A stretch of 64,000 bases of DNA from JAPPLB01 sp965208945 (GTDB lineage: Bacteria > Acidobacteriota > Terriglobia > Bryobacterales > UBA6623). The DNA is taken from contig OZ242366.1 in assembly GCA_965208945.1 (NCBI GenBank), forward strand, positions 3,658,001 through 3,722,000, in the 5' to 3' direction. Both the position numbers and the translations under genes were made by a program. The notes under the pieces were generated by a model. It had not been told where the DNA came from and ran no database searches. It was given only the letters and a program-made list of their open reading frames with translations. Each line of letters opens with the position of its first letter. Positions within the stretch are counted from its first letter, which is position 1. Shown here in pieces: positions 52,864 to 61,615 of this stretch.

Positions 52864-53724
52864 ATGAAAACCACACGAAGAACATTCATGGCCGTAACGG
52901 CGGGTGCAGCGGCATGGAGCTGCGGCTCGTCGATGCCGGCCGAGTTCAGCCGTTTCGTTCGTTACGAACATGGCGGTGAGATCGCCTTTGGCGGCCTCGA
53001 CGGCGAAATGGTGTATCCGATCGAGGGGGATCTGTTTGGAAGCCGCACTCCGACAGGCGAAAGCCTGCCGCTCAGTGAGGTGAAGCTGCTTTATCCCATC
53101 CAGCCGACGAAGGTTTTCGCTCTGGCGGGGAACTATTTGAGCCACCTCGGGGCGGGCCGCGAACCGCCGGAACACCCGGAGCCGTTTTATAAGCCGATCA
53201 CGAGCCTGGCCCACCCCGAACAAGACATTGTGTTCCCCAAAGGCGCTCAGGATGTGCACTATGAGGCCGAATTTGTGATTGTGATCGGCAAAGAGGCGAG
53301 CAAGGTTTCTGAAGCCGAGGCCGTAGACTACATCCTCGGCTACACCTGCGGCAACGACGTGAGCGAGCGCAACTGGCAGAACGGCTCGATCGACGGTCCT
53401 GAAAACAAGGACATGCAATGGTGGCGCGGTAAGGGTAGCGACACGTTCGGACCCATGGGCCCGGCCATCGCGATCGGCCTCGATTATGAAAAGTCGAAGA
53501 TTCAGCTCCGCCTCAACGGTGAGGTGAAGCAGGAACAGATGCTCAGTGACCTGATCCACAACCCGGTGCAGACGGTCAGCTTCATCAGCCAGTTCGTGAC
53601 GCTCCTTCCCGGTGATGTGATCTTCACCGGAACGCCCGGCACGACGAGTGCAATGAAGGCCGGCGACGTGGTCGAAGTGGAGGTCGACGGCATCGGCATC
53701 CTTCGCAACAAAATAGCGGGGTGA
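52864..53724 (+). CDS. Tat-exported FAH-family hydrolase, copy 1
   Basis: A fumarylacetoacetate-hydrolase-fold enzyme that hydrolyses or hydrates beta-diketo acids. From ATG at 52864 it has 286 residues. A twin-arginine leader (TTRRTFMAVTAGAAAWS) precedes the catalytic domain: HYEAEFVIVIGKEA, YILGYTCGNDVSERNWQNG, DTFGPMGPAIA and GDVIFTGTPGTTS, with the metal-binding Glu and Asp residues in place. Family members are normally cytoplasmic, so the leader is unusual. It is followed 56 bp later by a close paralogue. Confidence 0.87.
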   Translation: MKTTRRTFMAVTAGAAAWSCGSSMPAEFSRFVRYEHGGEIAFGGLDGEMVYPIEGDLFGSRTPTGESLPLSEVKLLYPIQPTKVFALAGNYLSHLGAGREPPEHPEPFYKPITSLAHPEQDIVFPKGAQDVHYEAEFVIVIGKEASKVSEAEAVDYILGYTCGNDVSERNWQNGSIDGPENKDMQWWRGKGSDTFGPMGPAIAIGLDYEKSKIQLRLNGEVKQEQMLSDLIHNPVQTVSFISQFVTLLPGDVIFTGTPGTTSAMKAGDVVEVEVDGIGILRNKIAG

Positions 53725-53779
53725 ATGGCTTCTGTGGAACTTCGGCGGTATCAGCCGACTTTTTGGACAACGGATTCCT

Positions 53780-54637
53780 GTGCATACAACGCGTAGAACA
53801 TTTTTTGCCGCTTTAGCAGCGGGAGGTGCAGCAATGGCTCAGTCAGGCTCGGGTTCGGGTTCAGCAACCCATTACGTGCGTTTCGAGCAAGGGGGTGCGA
53901 CCTCCTATGGTATTCTCGACGGCGACTCCATTCAGCCGATTGGAGGCGGCCTCTTCGGGGACCGTGCGCCGAGTGGAGACCCTGTCGCCCTCGGTGACGT
54001 GAAACTTCTCTATCCTTGTGATCCGCCGAAGGTCTTGTGTGTCGGGCTCAACTACAAGAGCCACTTGGGTGAACGGAAACCGCCGGAGACGCCGGAAATT
54101 TTCTACAAGCCTCCTTCAGCACTGCTTGACCCAGGGGGCGAAATCGTCATCCCCGCCGGCGCCAAAGACGTTCATTACGAAGCCGAGCTGGTCATCGTGA
54201 TCGGCAAAGAGGCGAAGTCCGTCTCGGTCGAGAATGCGGCAAACCACATCTTCGGTTACACCTGCGGAAACGATGTTTCCGACCGCAACTGGCAGAACGG
54301 CACCAAAGGGGACCAGAAGGACGTGCAGTGGTGGCGAGCCAAGGGCGCTGACACGTTCGGTCCGCTCGGACCGTCTATCGCGACCGCCTTCGATTACGAC
54401 AAGGCCCGCATTCAACTCCGGCTCAACGGCCAAGTCAAGCAATCACAGTTGGTCAGCGATCTGCTCTTCGGACCGGCTCAGATCGTCAGTCATGTCAGCC
54501 ACTTCGTCACGCTGTCGCCTGGCGACGTAATCTACACCGGCACTCCGGGTAGTACGAGCCCCATGAAGGCCGGTGATGTCGTGGAAGTAGAGATCGACGG
54601 GATCGGCATCCTCAGGAATACGGTCGCCTCGGGTTGA
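53780..54637 (+). CDS. Tat-exported FAH-family hydrolase, copy 2
   Basis: The second paralogue has 285 residues from a GTG start. A twin-arginine leader (TTRRTFFAALAAGGAAMAQ) precedes GSGSGS and the domain motifs HYEAELVIVIGKEA, FGYTCGNDVSDRNWQNG, DTFGPLGPSIA and GDVIYTGTPGSTS. Domain identity with copy 1 is high by eye (well over half of residues), showing a fairly recent tandem duplication. The signal lengths and acidic loops differ. Confidence 0.87.
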   Translation: MHTTRRTFFAALAAGGAAMAQSGSGSGSATHYVRFEQGGATSYGILDGDSIQPIGGGLFGDRAPSGDPVALGDVKLLYPCDPPKVLCVGLNYKSHLGERKPPETPEIFYKPPSALLDPGGEIVIPAGAKDVHYEAELVIVIGKEAKSVSVENAANHIFGYTCGNDVSDRNWQNGTKGDQKDVQWWRAKGADTFGPLGPSIATAFDYDKARIQLRLNGQVKQSQLVSDLLFGPAQIVSHVSHFVTLSPGDVIYTGTPGSTSPMKAGDVVEVEIDGIGILRNTVASG

Positions 54638-54835
54638 CCCAAGCCAGGTCAACGTTCGCCGGACGGCTGTCAGCAGTCGGCAATGTGTACTCCGGCACAC
54701 GCTCTCCCGGCAGAAAGTTCCCATGGAATAATAAAGCGGGTACAAGCCCGGCCTCTCAGCAGGGCGTAATTCGGGTGTTTTCTGAAGTGAAACCCGAGAG
54801 TCTCTGGCTTGGCGGCCCTTGGTGAAAGTCCCGTC

Positions 54836-56584
54836 ATGCGAAGCATCACCGCTATCGGTCTGGGCCTGCTTCTGATTGCTGCTGCATCGTCGGCGCAATC
54901 TTCCGTCGAGGTCTGCAAACCAGGCGGCTTTTCGATCATCGGCTTACCCAACGAAATCGGCCCCAAGGCGGAAGGCAAGCTCGGTGTCAACTTCGATGAA
55001 CGATTCGATGGCCGATTCCTGACGACGCAGAACGTCTGGATTCCGTCGATCGACAGCGGCATCGAGCGTTGGAATGGGATCAGTGGGGCGGACTGGACGT
55101 TTGAAAATCACGGGCTCAGCGCCGGATTTGCTGATTTCGAGGACGGGCTGGTCACGATCGCGTCGTGTGGCGGACTGTTCGCTTGCCCCGATCCGCTACT
55201 CGAGCAACCCGGATCTTCCGTGCCTGCCTTTTTCTCTGAGACGCCTGAGCACAATTCCGTCATTGCAGTGACGTTAGTTGTCGACGACGTTGCCACCGGA
55301 GGCATTGCGGACGCAGACATTTTCTTCAACCCGACGTTGCCGATCAGCCCCCATCCGCGAGTCGAACAGATCGACTTTGAATCGGTGCTGGTCCACGAGC
55401 TGGGACACGCGCTTGGGCTGGATCACAACGACAACTGCGTCGTCGGCCCGACGGTCATGGGTGCCGTCATCGATGCCGGCGAGATCAAGCGAGAACTCTT
55501 TCGCGCCGAGCGTGAAGGTGTCCGCTTTCTGTATCCCGCTGGCGGTGCTCCAGCCGCACGTATCTTCGACCGGGACAAAACGCTGCGTTTTGATGCGGAG
55601 CAAGGCGGCCTTTCCCCATTCCCGCAGACGGTATCAATCTTTGGACCAGGAGGAACAAAATGGGAGCGGACGATCACGACTCCGGCAGACGTCAATGCCG
55701 ACGATTGGCTCCGGGCCATTCCGGAAAAAGGTGATTTTCCCGGCGACGGTGAGATGGAAATCAGCGTCGATCCGAGCTCTCTGCCGCCGGGAGAGTATCG
55801 GGCAACGGTGGAAGTCAACATAGAAGGCCATCGGGGTCAGCCCGTGAGCATCGCGATTCAACTGGCCGTCCTTGCCGAGGAGTCGCCGGGAACGGATCCA
55901 CCCTTCCTGACAGAAGCGGGTATCACCAACAGCGCGAACTTGCGCTCGTCCCGGCTGGCTGGCGGCTCGCTGTTCACCATCTTCGGCAGCTCCATGGCCA
56001 CATCGGTTGAGCAGGCCGCCTCCTGGCCGCTCTCGACCACTCTGGGAGGCGCACGGGTGCTCGTGAATAACGAGCCGGCAGCACTTCTCTACGCATCACC
56101 GACACAAATCAACGGACAGATTCCGCGGGGTGCGAGTCTCGGCCCGGGTGGCATCGTCGTACGGAATGGGTTTGGTGATTCAGCGCCTGTTTCCATACGA
56201 ATCGACGCGGCTGCCCCGGAGCTGTTTCTTGTGGGCGATGATGATGCGCTCCTCCTCAATCCGGATGCGACCGTCAACTCGGCGGCGAATCCAGCGATGT
56301 CCGGAAGCATCGTCAGTGTTTTCTTGACGGGCCAGGGCGCCATTTCCACACCTCCGGCAGCAGGACGGCCCGCACCGTCAAGACCGCGCTCACAGGTCAT
56401 TTCGATCTCCGCCGCCGAGATCGGTGGTCAGGAGGCGAATCTACACTTCCTTGGGCCAGCCCCCGGTTACTTGGGGATGGCGCAGGGTAATGTGCAAGTC
56501 CCCGCAGGCGTTTCCGGACGCGTGAGCATCCGAATTCGTATCGGTGAGATTTGGAGCAATGTCGGATTCATCTATGTGAACTGA
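54836..56584 (+). CDS. secreted matrixin-type metalloprotease with TIGR03437 domain
   Basis: This protein of 582 residues has a signal peptide (ITAIGLGLLLIAAASSAQ), a zinc metalloprotease domain with HELGHALGLDH (the HExxHxxGxxH metzincin motif) followed by Met in TVMGAV, and a middle beta domain. At the C-terminus is a TIGR03437-type domain: GGARVLVNNEPAALLYASP, TQINGQIPRGA, AAPELFLV and VSVFLTGQGAIS, ending with IGEIWSN. This last domain is characteristic of Solibacter-type Acidobacteria. ATG at 54836 is preferred to the frame to 54809, giving a standard signal peptide. Confidence 0.88.
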   Translation: MRSITAIGLGLLLIAAASSAQSSVEVCKPGGFSIIGLPNEIGPKAEGKLGVNFDERFDGRFLTTQNVWIPSIDSGIERWNGISGADWTFENHGLSAGFADFEDGLVTIASCGGLFACPDPLLEQPGSSVPAFFSETPEHNSVIAVTLVVDDVATGGIADADIFFNPTLPISPHPRVEQIDFESVLVHELGHALGLDHNDNCVVGPTVMGAVIDAGEIKRELFRAEREGVRFLYPAGGAPAARIFDRDKTLRFDAEQGGLSPFPQTVSIFGPGGTKWERTITTPADVNADDWLRAIPEKGDFPGDGEMEISVDPSSLPPGEYRATVEVNIEGHRGQPVSIAIQLAVLAEESPGTDPPFLTEAGITNSANLRSSRLAGGSLFTIFGSSMATSVEQAASWPLSTTLGGARVLVNNEPAALLYASPTQINGQIPRGASLGPGGIVVRNGFGDSAPVSIRIDAAAPELFLVGDDDALLLNPDATVNSAANPAMSGSIVSVFLTGQGAISTPPAAGRPAPSRPRSQVISISAAEIGGQEANLHFLGPAPGYLGMAQGNVQVPAGVSGRVSIRIRIGEIWSNVGFIYVN

Positions 56585-56587
56585 GCC

Positions 56588-57145
56588 ATGTCATCGATTT
56601 CCATTCGCGGCATCACCTTTCTGGCTCTCGTGGCTGTGTCGGCCGCTCCGTTGGCGGCCTCTATCGTCCTGCCGGTCGATTTTGCTCGGCTTTGCCAAAC
56701 GGCGCATCACGTGCTTGCCGGCCAGATCATCGAGATCAGCCCTCTCCGCGACGAGCAGACGGGCCACATCTACTCCGATGTCGCCATACTCGTTTCTCAT
56801 TCCAGCCCCGACTCCCTCGCCGGGCATCGCTACACCTTCCGTATGATCGGTGGCGAGATGGACGGCAAGCGGCTCTCGATCGTTGACTTCCCGCAATTGC
56901 AGTTGAACGACCGTGTCGTGCTTTTTCTCAATGACAAGACATCCACCGTTTTCGGTCCCACCATCGGCCTCTGGCAAGGGGTTTTCTTCGTCGACAACAG
57001 CGAAAACGCCACGGTCGTCGACCACCTTCGTCACCCTGTGGTCGGTGTCAGGCAGAAACAACTTCTCCGTTCCGCCAAGTCCGCCGGCACTGTGGGTGGC
57101 ATCAGCCTCGACGACTTCTTCGATGAAATCAAGGCGCACCGCTGA
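56588..57145 (+). CDS. secreted protein of unknown function
   Basis: I do not recognise this 185-residue protein. It has a signal peptide (GITFLALVAVSAAPLAAS), then FARLCQTAHHVLAGQIIEIS, and GHRYTFRMIGGEMDGKRL, beta-rich segments that resemble OB-like secreted proteins in which an exposed surface feature binds a ligand. It starts four bases after the metalloprotease stop and is likely in the same operon, so it may assist or be processed by that protease. Confidence 0.6.
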   Translation: MSSISIRGITFLALVAVSAAPLAASIVLPVDFARLCQTAHHVLAGQIIEISPLRDEQTGHIYSDVAILVSHSSPDSLAGHRYTFRMIGGEMDGKRLSIVDFPQLQLNDRVVLFLNDKTSTVFGPTIGLWQGVFFVDNSENATVVDHLRHPVVGVRQKQLLRSAKSAGTVGGISLDDFFDEIKAHR

Positions 57146-57310
57146 ACAGCTTCCCGTTAGGCTGCCTTTCTCGCCCCGGAGGTTGGAGAAGGGAGTGAGA
57201 GAGCAGTTAGGCAAGGCGCTGTCGCGCAGTCGCACGGACTGGAACCGATCCTCTGAGCTTCCCGGCGGAGTTCATTGCGGCCCCTTCGTGCCAACACCTA
57301 CAATCGGGGC

Positions 57311-58081
57311 ATGGGCTTGAAGATCGCCGGTCGAGAGTTTTCGTCGCGTTTGATTGTCGGGACGGGGAAGTATCGCAGCTTTTCACAGATGGCTCGGTGC
57401 CATGAGCTCAGCGGCACCGATTTTGTGACCGTAGCGGTGCGGCGGGTCAACCTGACCGATCGCTCGAAAGAGTCTTTGCTTGACTACATCGACCGCGACA
57501 GGATTTCCTTGCTTCCCAACACTGCCGGCTGCTACACCGCCGACGAGGCGATACGCACCGCTCGCTTGGCCCGCGAAGTCGGTCTCTCCAACTGGATCAA
57601 GCTTGAAGTCATCGGTGACCAGAAGACGCTTTTCCCCGACAACGAAGGGTTGCTCGAAGCTACGGAGGTTCTTGTCAAAGAAGGATTTGTCGTCTTGCCG
57701 TACACCAATGACGACCTGATCTACGCGCGCAAACTGATCGATGCGGGAGCGGCCGCGATCATGCCCTTGGCTGCGCCCATCGGTTCTGGACTCGGTGTGC
57801 AGAACCACAACAACCTGCGCATCCTGCGCGAGATGATCACCGGTGTCCCGCTGATCGTCGACGCCGGGGTGGGCACCGCCTCCGACGCCGCGGTTGCGAT
57901 GGAGTTGGGTGCCGACGGCGTCCTCATGAACACCGCGATCGCAGAAGCCGAGGAGCCGGAGAAGATGGCTTTGGCGATGAAATTCGCCGTTGACGCCGGC
58001 CATCTCGCCTACGAGGCCGGACGCATGCCCATGCGCTCCTACGCCTCGGCCAGCAGCCCGCTTCGGGGCATGGTCAGATAA
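57311..58081 (+). CDS. thiG: thiazole synthase
   Basis: ThiG makes the thiazole phosphate of thiamine from DXP, ThiS-thiocarboxylate and a glycine imine. The 256-residue barrel has SSRLIVGTGKYRSFSQM, NTAGCYTADEAIRTARLARE, the Schiff-base lysine in NWIKLEVIGD, and GVGTASDAAVAMELGADGVL. ATG at 57311 is preferred. No thiS, thiH/O or TPP riboswitch is evident nearby; the gene stands alone. Confidence 0.95.
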   Translation: MGLKIAGREFSSRLIVGTGKYRSFSQMARCHELSGTDFVTVAVRRVNLTDRSKESLLDYIDRDRISLLPNTAGCYTADEAIRTARLAREVGLSNWIKLEVIGDQKTLFPDNEGLLEATEVLVKEGFVVLPYTNDDLIYARKLIDAGAAAIMPLAAPIGSGLGVQNHNNLRILREMITGVPLIVDAGVGTASDAAVAMELGADGVLMNTAIAEAEEPEKMALAMKFAVDAGHLAYEAGRMPMRSYASASSPLRGMVR

Positions 58082-58384
58082 TCACTCTTTTTCGGGAATC
58101 TTGACGACGATCTCACCGGGCTTGGCCCAGCCCAGATCCTCGCGAGCGATCCTCTCAACAGCTTGGCCGTCGGGCGCTAACTCCTTGATGGTTGTTTCGA
58201 GCTGTTGGTTCTCCAGTTCGAGCCGTCGGATCGCCTGCTCCATCTGTTTTTCTTTTTCCCACGAGTCGGTCAACTCGCCCAACGCGTCATGGCCGGTCAG
58301 CCAAAAGAATCCTGTGGCCCCCAACAGCAGCAGGCCATAAAACATCCATCGGAGTATTCTTCCTGGTTGCAACTTCCCCTGCAC
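58082..58384 (-). CDS. ftsB: cell division protein FtsB/DivIC
   Basis: FtsB is a bitopic protein of the divisome. The 100-residue protein has one membrane helix (WMFYGLLLLGATGFFWL) and a periplasmic coiled coil (KQMEQAIRRLELENQQLETTI) ending in ERIAREDLGWAKPGEIVV, the conserved FtsB/DivIC tail. It converges with thiG with no gap. Confidence 0.85.
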   Translation of the reverse strand: MQGKLQPGRILRWMFYGLLLLGATGFFWLTGHDALGELTDSWEKEKQMEQAIRRLELENQQLETTIKELAPDGQAVERIAREDLGWAKPGEIVVKIPEKE

Positions 58385-58471
58385 CTCTCTGAATTATAGC
58401 CAAGCTAGCACCCGAAGCGGCTCTGTTTCAGTAAGATCGGAGTCTACGTTCTGTGCTGAAGGAGCCGATCC

Positions 58472-58825
58472 GTGACCGACAAAGTCATCGTCTACACCAC
58501 CTGCGGAAATATCACCGAAGCCGAATCGATCGCGCGCAACCTCATCGACAACCGCCTGGCCGCCTGTGTGAATGTGGTTCCCGGTCTGCTCTCCTACTAC
58601 CGCTGGCAAGGTAAGGTCGAAAACGACGCCGAGTTGCTTCTGATGATCAAGACTGCCGGCAGTCTGATAGACGAAGTGCGCAATGCACTCGAGACGCTCC
58701 ACAGTTATGACCTGCCGGAGATGATCGTGCTGCCCATTATCGGTGGCTCTCCGAATTATCTGGAGTGGCTTGAACAAGAGGTTCAGCCCGAGCCGCCTGC
58801 GGAAACGGCTCCCGAAGCCAGCTAG
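58472..58825 (+). CDS. cutA: divalent cation tolerance protein CutA
   Basis: CutA forms small trimers linked to copper tolerance and signalling. The 117-residue protein has VYTTCGNITEAESIARNLI, RLAACVNVVPGLLSYYRWQGKV, and DLPEMIVLPIIGGSPNYLEWL. Start is GTG at 58472, following AAGGAG. The final codon is TAG at 58823-58825 made of the TA flank and first G of repeat A6. The tail QPEPPAETAPEAS is not conserved in the family. Confidence 0.92.
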   Translation: MTDKVIVYTTCGNITEAESIARNLIDNRLAACVNVVPGLLSYYRWQGKVENDAELLLMIKTAGSLIDEVRNALETLHSYDLPEMIVLPIIGGSPNYLEWLEQEVQPEPPAETAPEAS

Positions 58826-59003
58826 CCTGCATTTCTCACCACACGACGGCCGAAGCACGCGATAGGACCACCAGGACTTCGTTGCGCTTGCTTGCCGTGC
58901 TCAACGTACTGTTCAAGTACGCCTGCGCGCGCCAAGCGGCTCGCGCCTCGTCCTGACGGCCCTCTCACCCACTTCGCCTCGCCACGTGGTGAGAAATGCA
59001 GGC
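58825..59003 (+). mobile_element. family A element, copy A6
   Basis: Full-length 179 bp, perfect 18-bp ends, TA on both sides (58823-58824, 59004-59005). Its first G completes the cutA stop codon. The remaining 166 bp to the next gene hold nothing recognisable. Confidence 0.9.
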
Positions 59004-59169
59004 TAGGACGCCCAGCGGCAGTTGGAAAAAGAGAAATCCACTTTTGTTTGCTCGTCACCGTCCCGTGTGATTTGGGCGCGGGTTGGGAGCATGCAATGCG
59101 AAGGCCCCGGAAGGAGCCGTGGCGGGCTGGCCGAAAGGGGCTCTTGGTGAGAAACGGATCGCAGACTGA

Positions 59170-61503
59170 TCAGGGGCCGCCGACCTCAACCTCCATGGTG
59201 TTCTCTGCAGCGGCGTCTCCCGCTGCCACGATCATTTTTTCGAACTGCGCGTGTGACTGGAGGAAGCGGGAATCCAGAAGGGCTGCTTTTTGGACATGCT
59301 CCATGCCTTCTCTTTTGCGGTTCGAAGCAATCAACGCAACGCCGAGGTTGAAGTGCCCCTGCGCGGAGAGAGGGTCGATCTGCAAGGCTTGCACGAACGA
59401 ATCGACGGCCCGGCTGCTGTCGCCCATCTGGTGCAGCGCGCTGCCGAGATTGAAGTGAGCTTCGAACGAATCGGGTTTGAGGCCGAGCGCTCGTGTGTAT
59501 TGGGTCACCGCATCACGATAGTCTCCTTGTGCGGCATGCATGTAGCCCAGATTCACCCGCGCATCCACGTAGCCGGGACTGATCTCGATCGCTTCCTCGA
59601 GATGGCGGATGGCTTGCTCGATGTCGTTGCGAGCTCCCAGTTCAGCCCCCAGGTTGTTATGCGCGACGGAGTAACGCGGCCGTAGCTCGAGAGCTCGGCG
59701 ATAATGACTGACTGCCTGGTCGCGTTGTCCGGTCGCCGCCAGTGCGATTCCGAGTTGCGTGTGGGCCTCGGCGGAGTTCGGCTCCAGCTCGAGAGCGCGC
59801 CGCAGGTGCGCCAGAGCTTCCTCCGGATCGCCTTGGTTCAGAAGCTCCATACCCAGATGCAGCCGTATATCCGGGTAATCCGGGTTGATCTCCACTGCAC
59901 GGCGATACAGGCGGATTGCTTGTTCGGGGTTGTTGCGCGCAGCGGCGTTCTGGCCCATCAAATCCATGGTTTCCACGTCATTGCCCAGCAACTCCATCGC
60001 CTTGGCAAGTGTGCGGGACGCTTCGTCCAGCCTCCCCAGCCAAGAAGAGAGTCGAGCGAGATTTCGTAAAGCGGCTCCGTGAGCCTTCTCATCCAGACGA
60101 CCTTCCATCTGCTTGGTAATCCGCGTCAGCGCCTCATCGTCCCAGGTTGCGGCGAGCGAAGCGATGCCCATCTCGTTGAGCGCCTTGAGTAACTCGACTG
60201 CGAGCAGACGATGACCGCTGATCGTCGGGTGCACGTGGTCAAGGAATTCCTCCGAACCCGGGATGCCATGCTCTGCTTGCTGTTCGGTCAACTCCTGGTA
60301 GTCGACAACTCGCACGTCGTTTTCCGCCGCGGTCTCAGTGATGATCCTCCGTATCTCTGGAAGCGCCCGCAGCGGGCAAACGTCTTCTTCCAGGGCCCTC
60401 TGGAATGCATGCCTGGCCTCGGAATACCGTCCCAATGCGTAGAGCGCCCGTCCACGGTGATAATGGACTCCGGCATAGCGGTCGTCGACGGCGATTACCT
60501 GATCGAAGGCATCTACAGCATCCTCCCAGCGATTGATGGCTGCTGTCTGCAGAGCTTTTTCGAAAATTCCGGCGGCGCGGCGCTGACCTTTCAAGGAGAG
60601 ACCGGGCCGTGGCTCGCTCTTGAACGGAGGACTGTCTTTCAGATTCGAAGCAGGTATCACCAGCAGAACGTCAGCGTCGCCCGAACGAGCGAGATCGATC
60701 ATCCGCTGCAGACTGAATCGGAAATGCGCAAGTGTTTGGCGACGGCCTTCGTCGTCTCGCTGATACGCGCCGGGACCGATGCTGCTTGCCAGGATGGTAT
60801 CCACTTCCGATTCCAGAACCCCCCGCTTGTCCTTGACAACTGCCGGTTTGCCTTGGATGCGCTGTATCAGTTGATGCCCAGCAGCGAAGATGCGTGTGCT
60901 GCTCAGCAAGCCCGCCGCCTCTGTCAGTGCCCGAGGCGTCTCGATCCTCTCCGGATACGTTCGCCGTTCCAGAAATTCGTTGTGCCCCATGTAGATGATG
61001 AACAGGTCCGGATCATAGTCGATCAACTCCTCCATCACCACCGCGGCGCGGTAGCTGGCATAGCTGATCCCACCCGCGTTGATCACTTCCCAAAGTCGTG
61101 AGATGTCCGCCACGGGGAGCATCTCGCGCAGCCAGCCGCTGAATGAAACCTCATCGTTGTAAGGGCGGCCGTACGTAGTCGAACCGCCCAGCGTGAAGAT
61201 GCGGTATGTGTTCGTGGGCTTTCTTTTTATGAACCGCTGACGATTGAACCAGCGCACCTTGTTCGGAGCGGTAACGAGTTCTCCGCTCCGGCTCGATTTA
61301 TTCTCAACGAACAGAGGGATGCTTGATGCGAAGCCCACGTAGGGGTCGCTCTGCTCAACCAGCGGTTCCACGCCGCCGATCGCCAATCCCAACTCCAGGA
61401 GAGCGAAGAACCCAACCACCGCGACAGCGGCAAAGAGATATTTCTTACGAGGAGATATCCGAGGCGGCTCCGGACAGGCGCGTTTTCCCCGGCGCTTGGC
61501 CAT
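59170..61503 (-). CDS. SGNH hydrolase with nested and C-terminal TPRs
   Basis: This 777-residue protein has an N-terminal membrane anchor (about 22-43), then an SGNH/GDSL-type hydrolase domain: block I GGSTTYG with Ser108, block III MGHNEF (174-177), and block V DHVHP with Asp422 and His425. A TPR-like stretch (about 310-372, NRWEDAVDAFDQVIAVDDRY and ALGRYSEARHAFQRALEE) lies inside the hydrolase domain, before block V. About ten TPR units follow (460-760). It probably hydrolyses ester or acyl groups at the cell surface with TPR-mediated partners. No close named family. Confidence 0.82.
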   Translation of the reverse strand: MAKRRGKRACPEPPRISPRKKYLFAAVAVVGFFALLELGLAIGGVEPLVEQSDPYVGFASSIPLFVENKSSRSGELVTAPNKVRWFNRQRFIKRKPTNTYRIFTLGGSTTYGRPYNDEVSFSGWLREMLPVADISRLWEVINAGGISYASYRAAVVMEELIDYDPDLFIIYMGHNEFLERRTYPERIETPRALTEAAGLLSSTRIFAAGHQLIQRIQGKPAVVKDKRGVLESEVDTILASSIGPGAYQRDDEGRRQTLAHFRFSLQRMIDLARSGDADVLLVIPASNLKDSPPFKSEPRPGLSLKGQRRAAGIFEKALQTAAINRWEDAVDAFDQVIAVDDRYAGVHYHRGRALYALGRYSEARHAFQRALEEDVCPLRALPEIRRIITETAAENDVRVVDYQELTEQQAEHGIPGSEEFLDHVHPTISGHRLLAVELLKALNEMGIASLAATWDDEALTRITKQMEGRLDEKAHGAALRNLARLSSWLGRLDEASRTLAKAMELLGNDVETMDLMGQNAAARNNPEQAIRLYRRAVEINPDYPDIRLHLGMELLNQGDPEEALAHLRRALELEPNSAEAHTQLGIALAATGQRDQAVSHYRRALELRPRYSVAHNNLGAELGARNDIEQAIRHLEEAIEISPGYVDARVNLGYMHAAQGDYRDAVTQYTRALGLKPDSFEAHFNLGSALHQMGDSSRAVDSFVQALQIDPLSAQGHFNLGVALIASNRKREGMEHVQKAALLDSRFLQSHAQFEKMIVAAGDAAAENTMEVEVGGP

Positions 61504-61615
61504 AGAGCGTTGATTGTAGCGGTCAGCTTCGGCGCGCCGAATCGTACCCTATGCCCTGCAATCGGTTCTGGGGATGCCTTCTCGAGCGGCTGGGAGCGTC
61601 ACGGAGCAGCAGGGC

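Noticed and set aside
57160..57200. Possible family A end (GCTGCCTTTCTCGCC)
   Set aside because: Only part of the left terminal repeat is approximated and no other element sequence follows.
57146..57310. TPP riboswitch upstream of thiG
   Set aside because: CTCTGAG is present, but the other conserved thi-box blocks are missing and no matching stems form.
58892..59458. Arg- and Pro-rich ORFs running through family A copies, such as here and at 62578-62859
   Set aside because: They recur in every copy because GC-rich element frames lack stops; they differ in start context, lack ribosome-binding sites and have no known domain.
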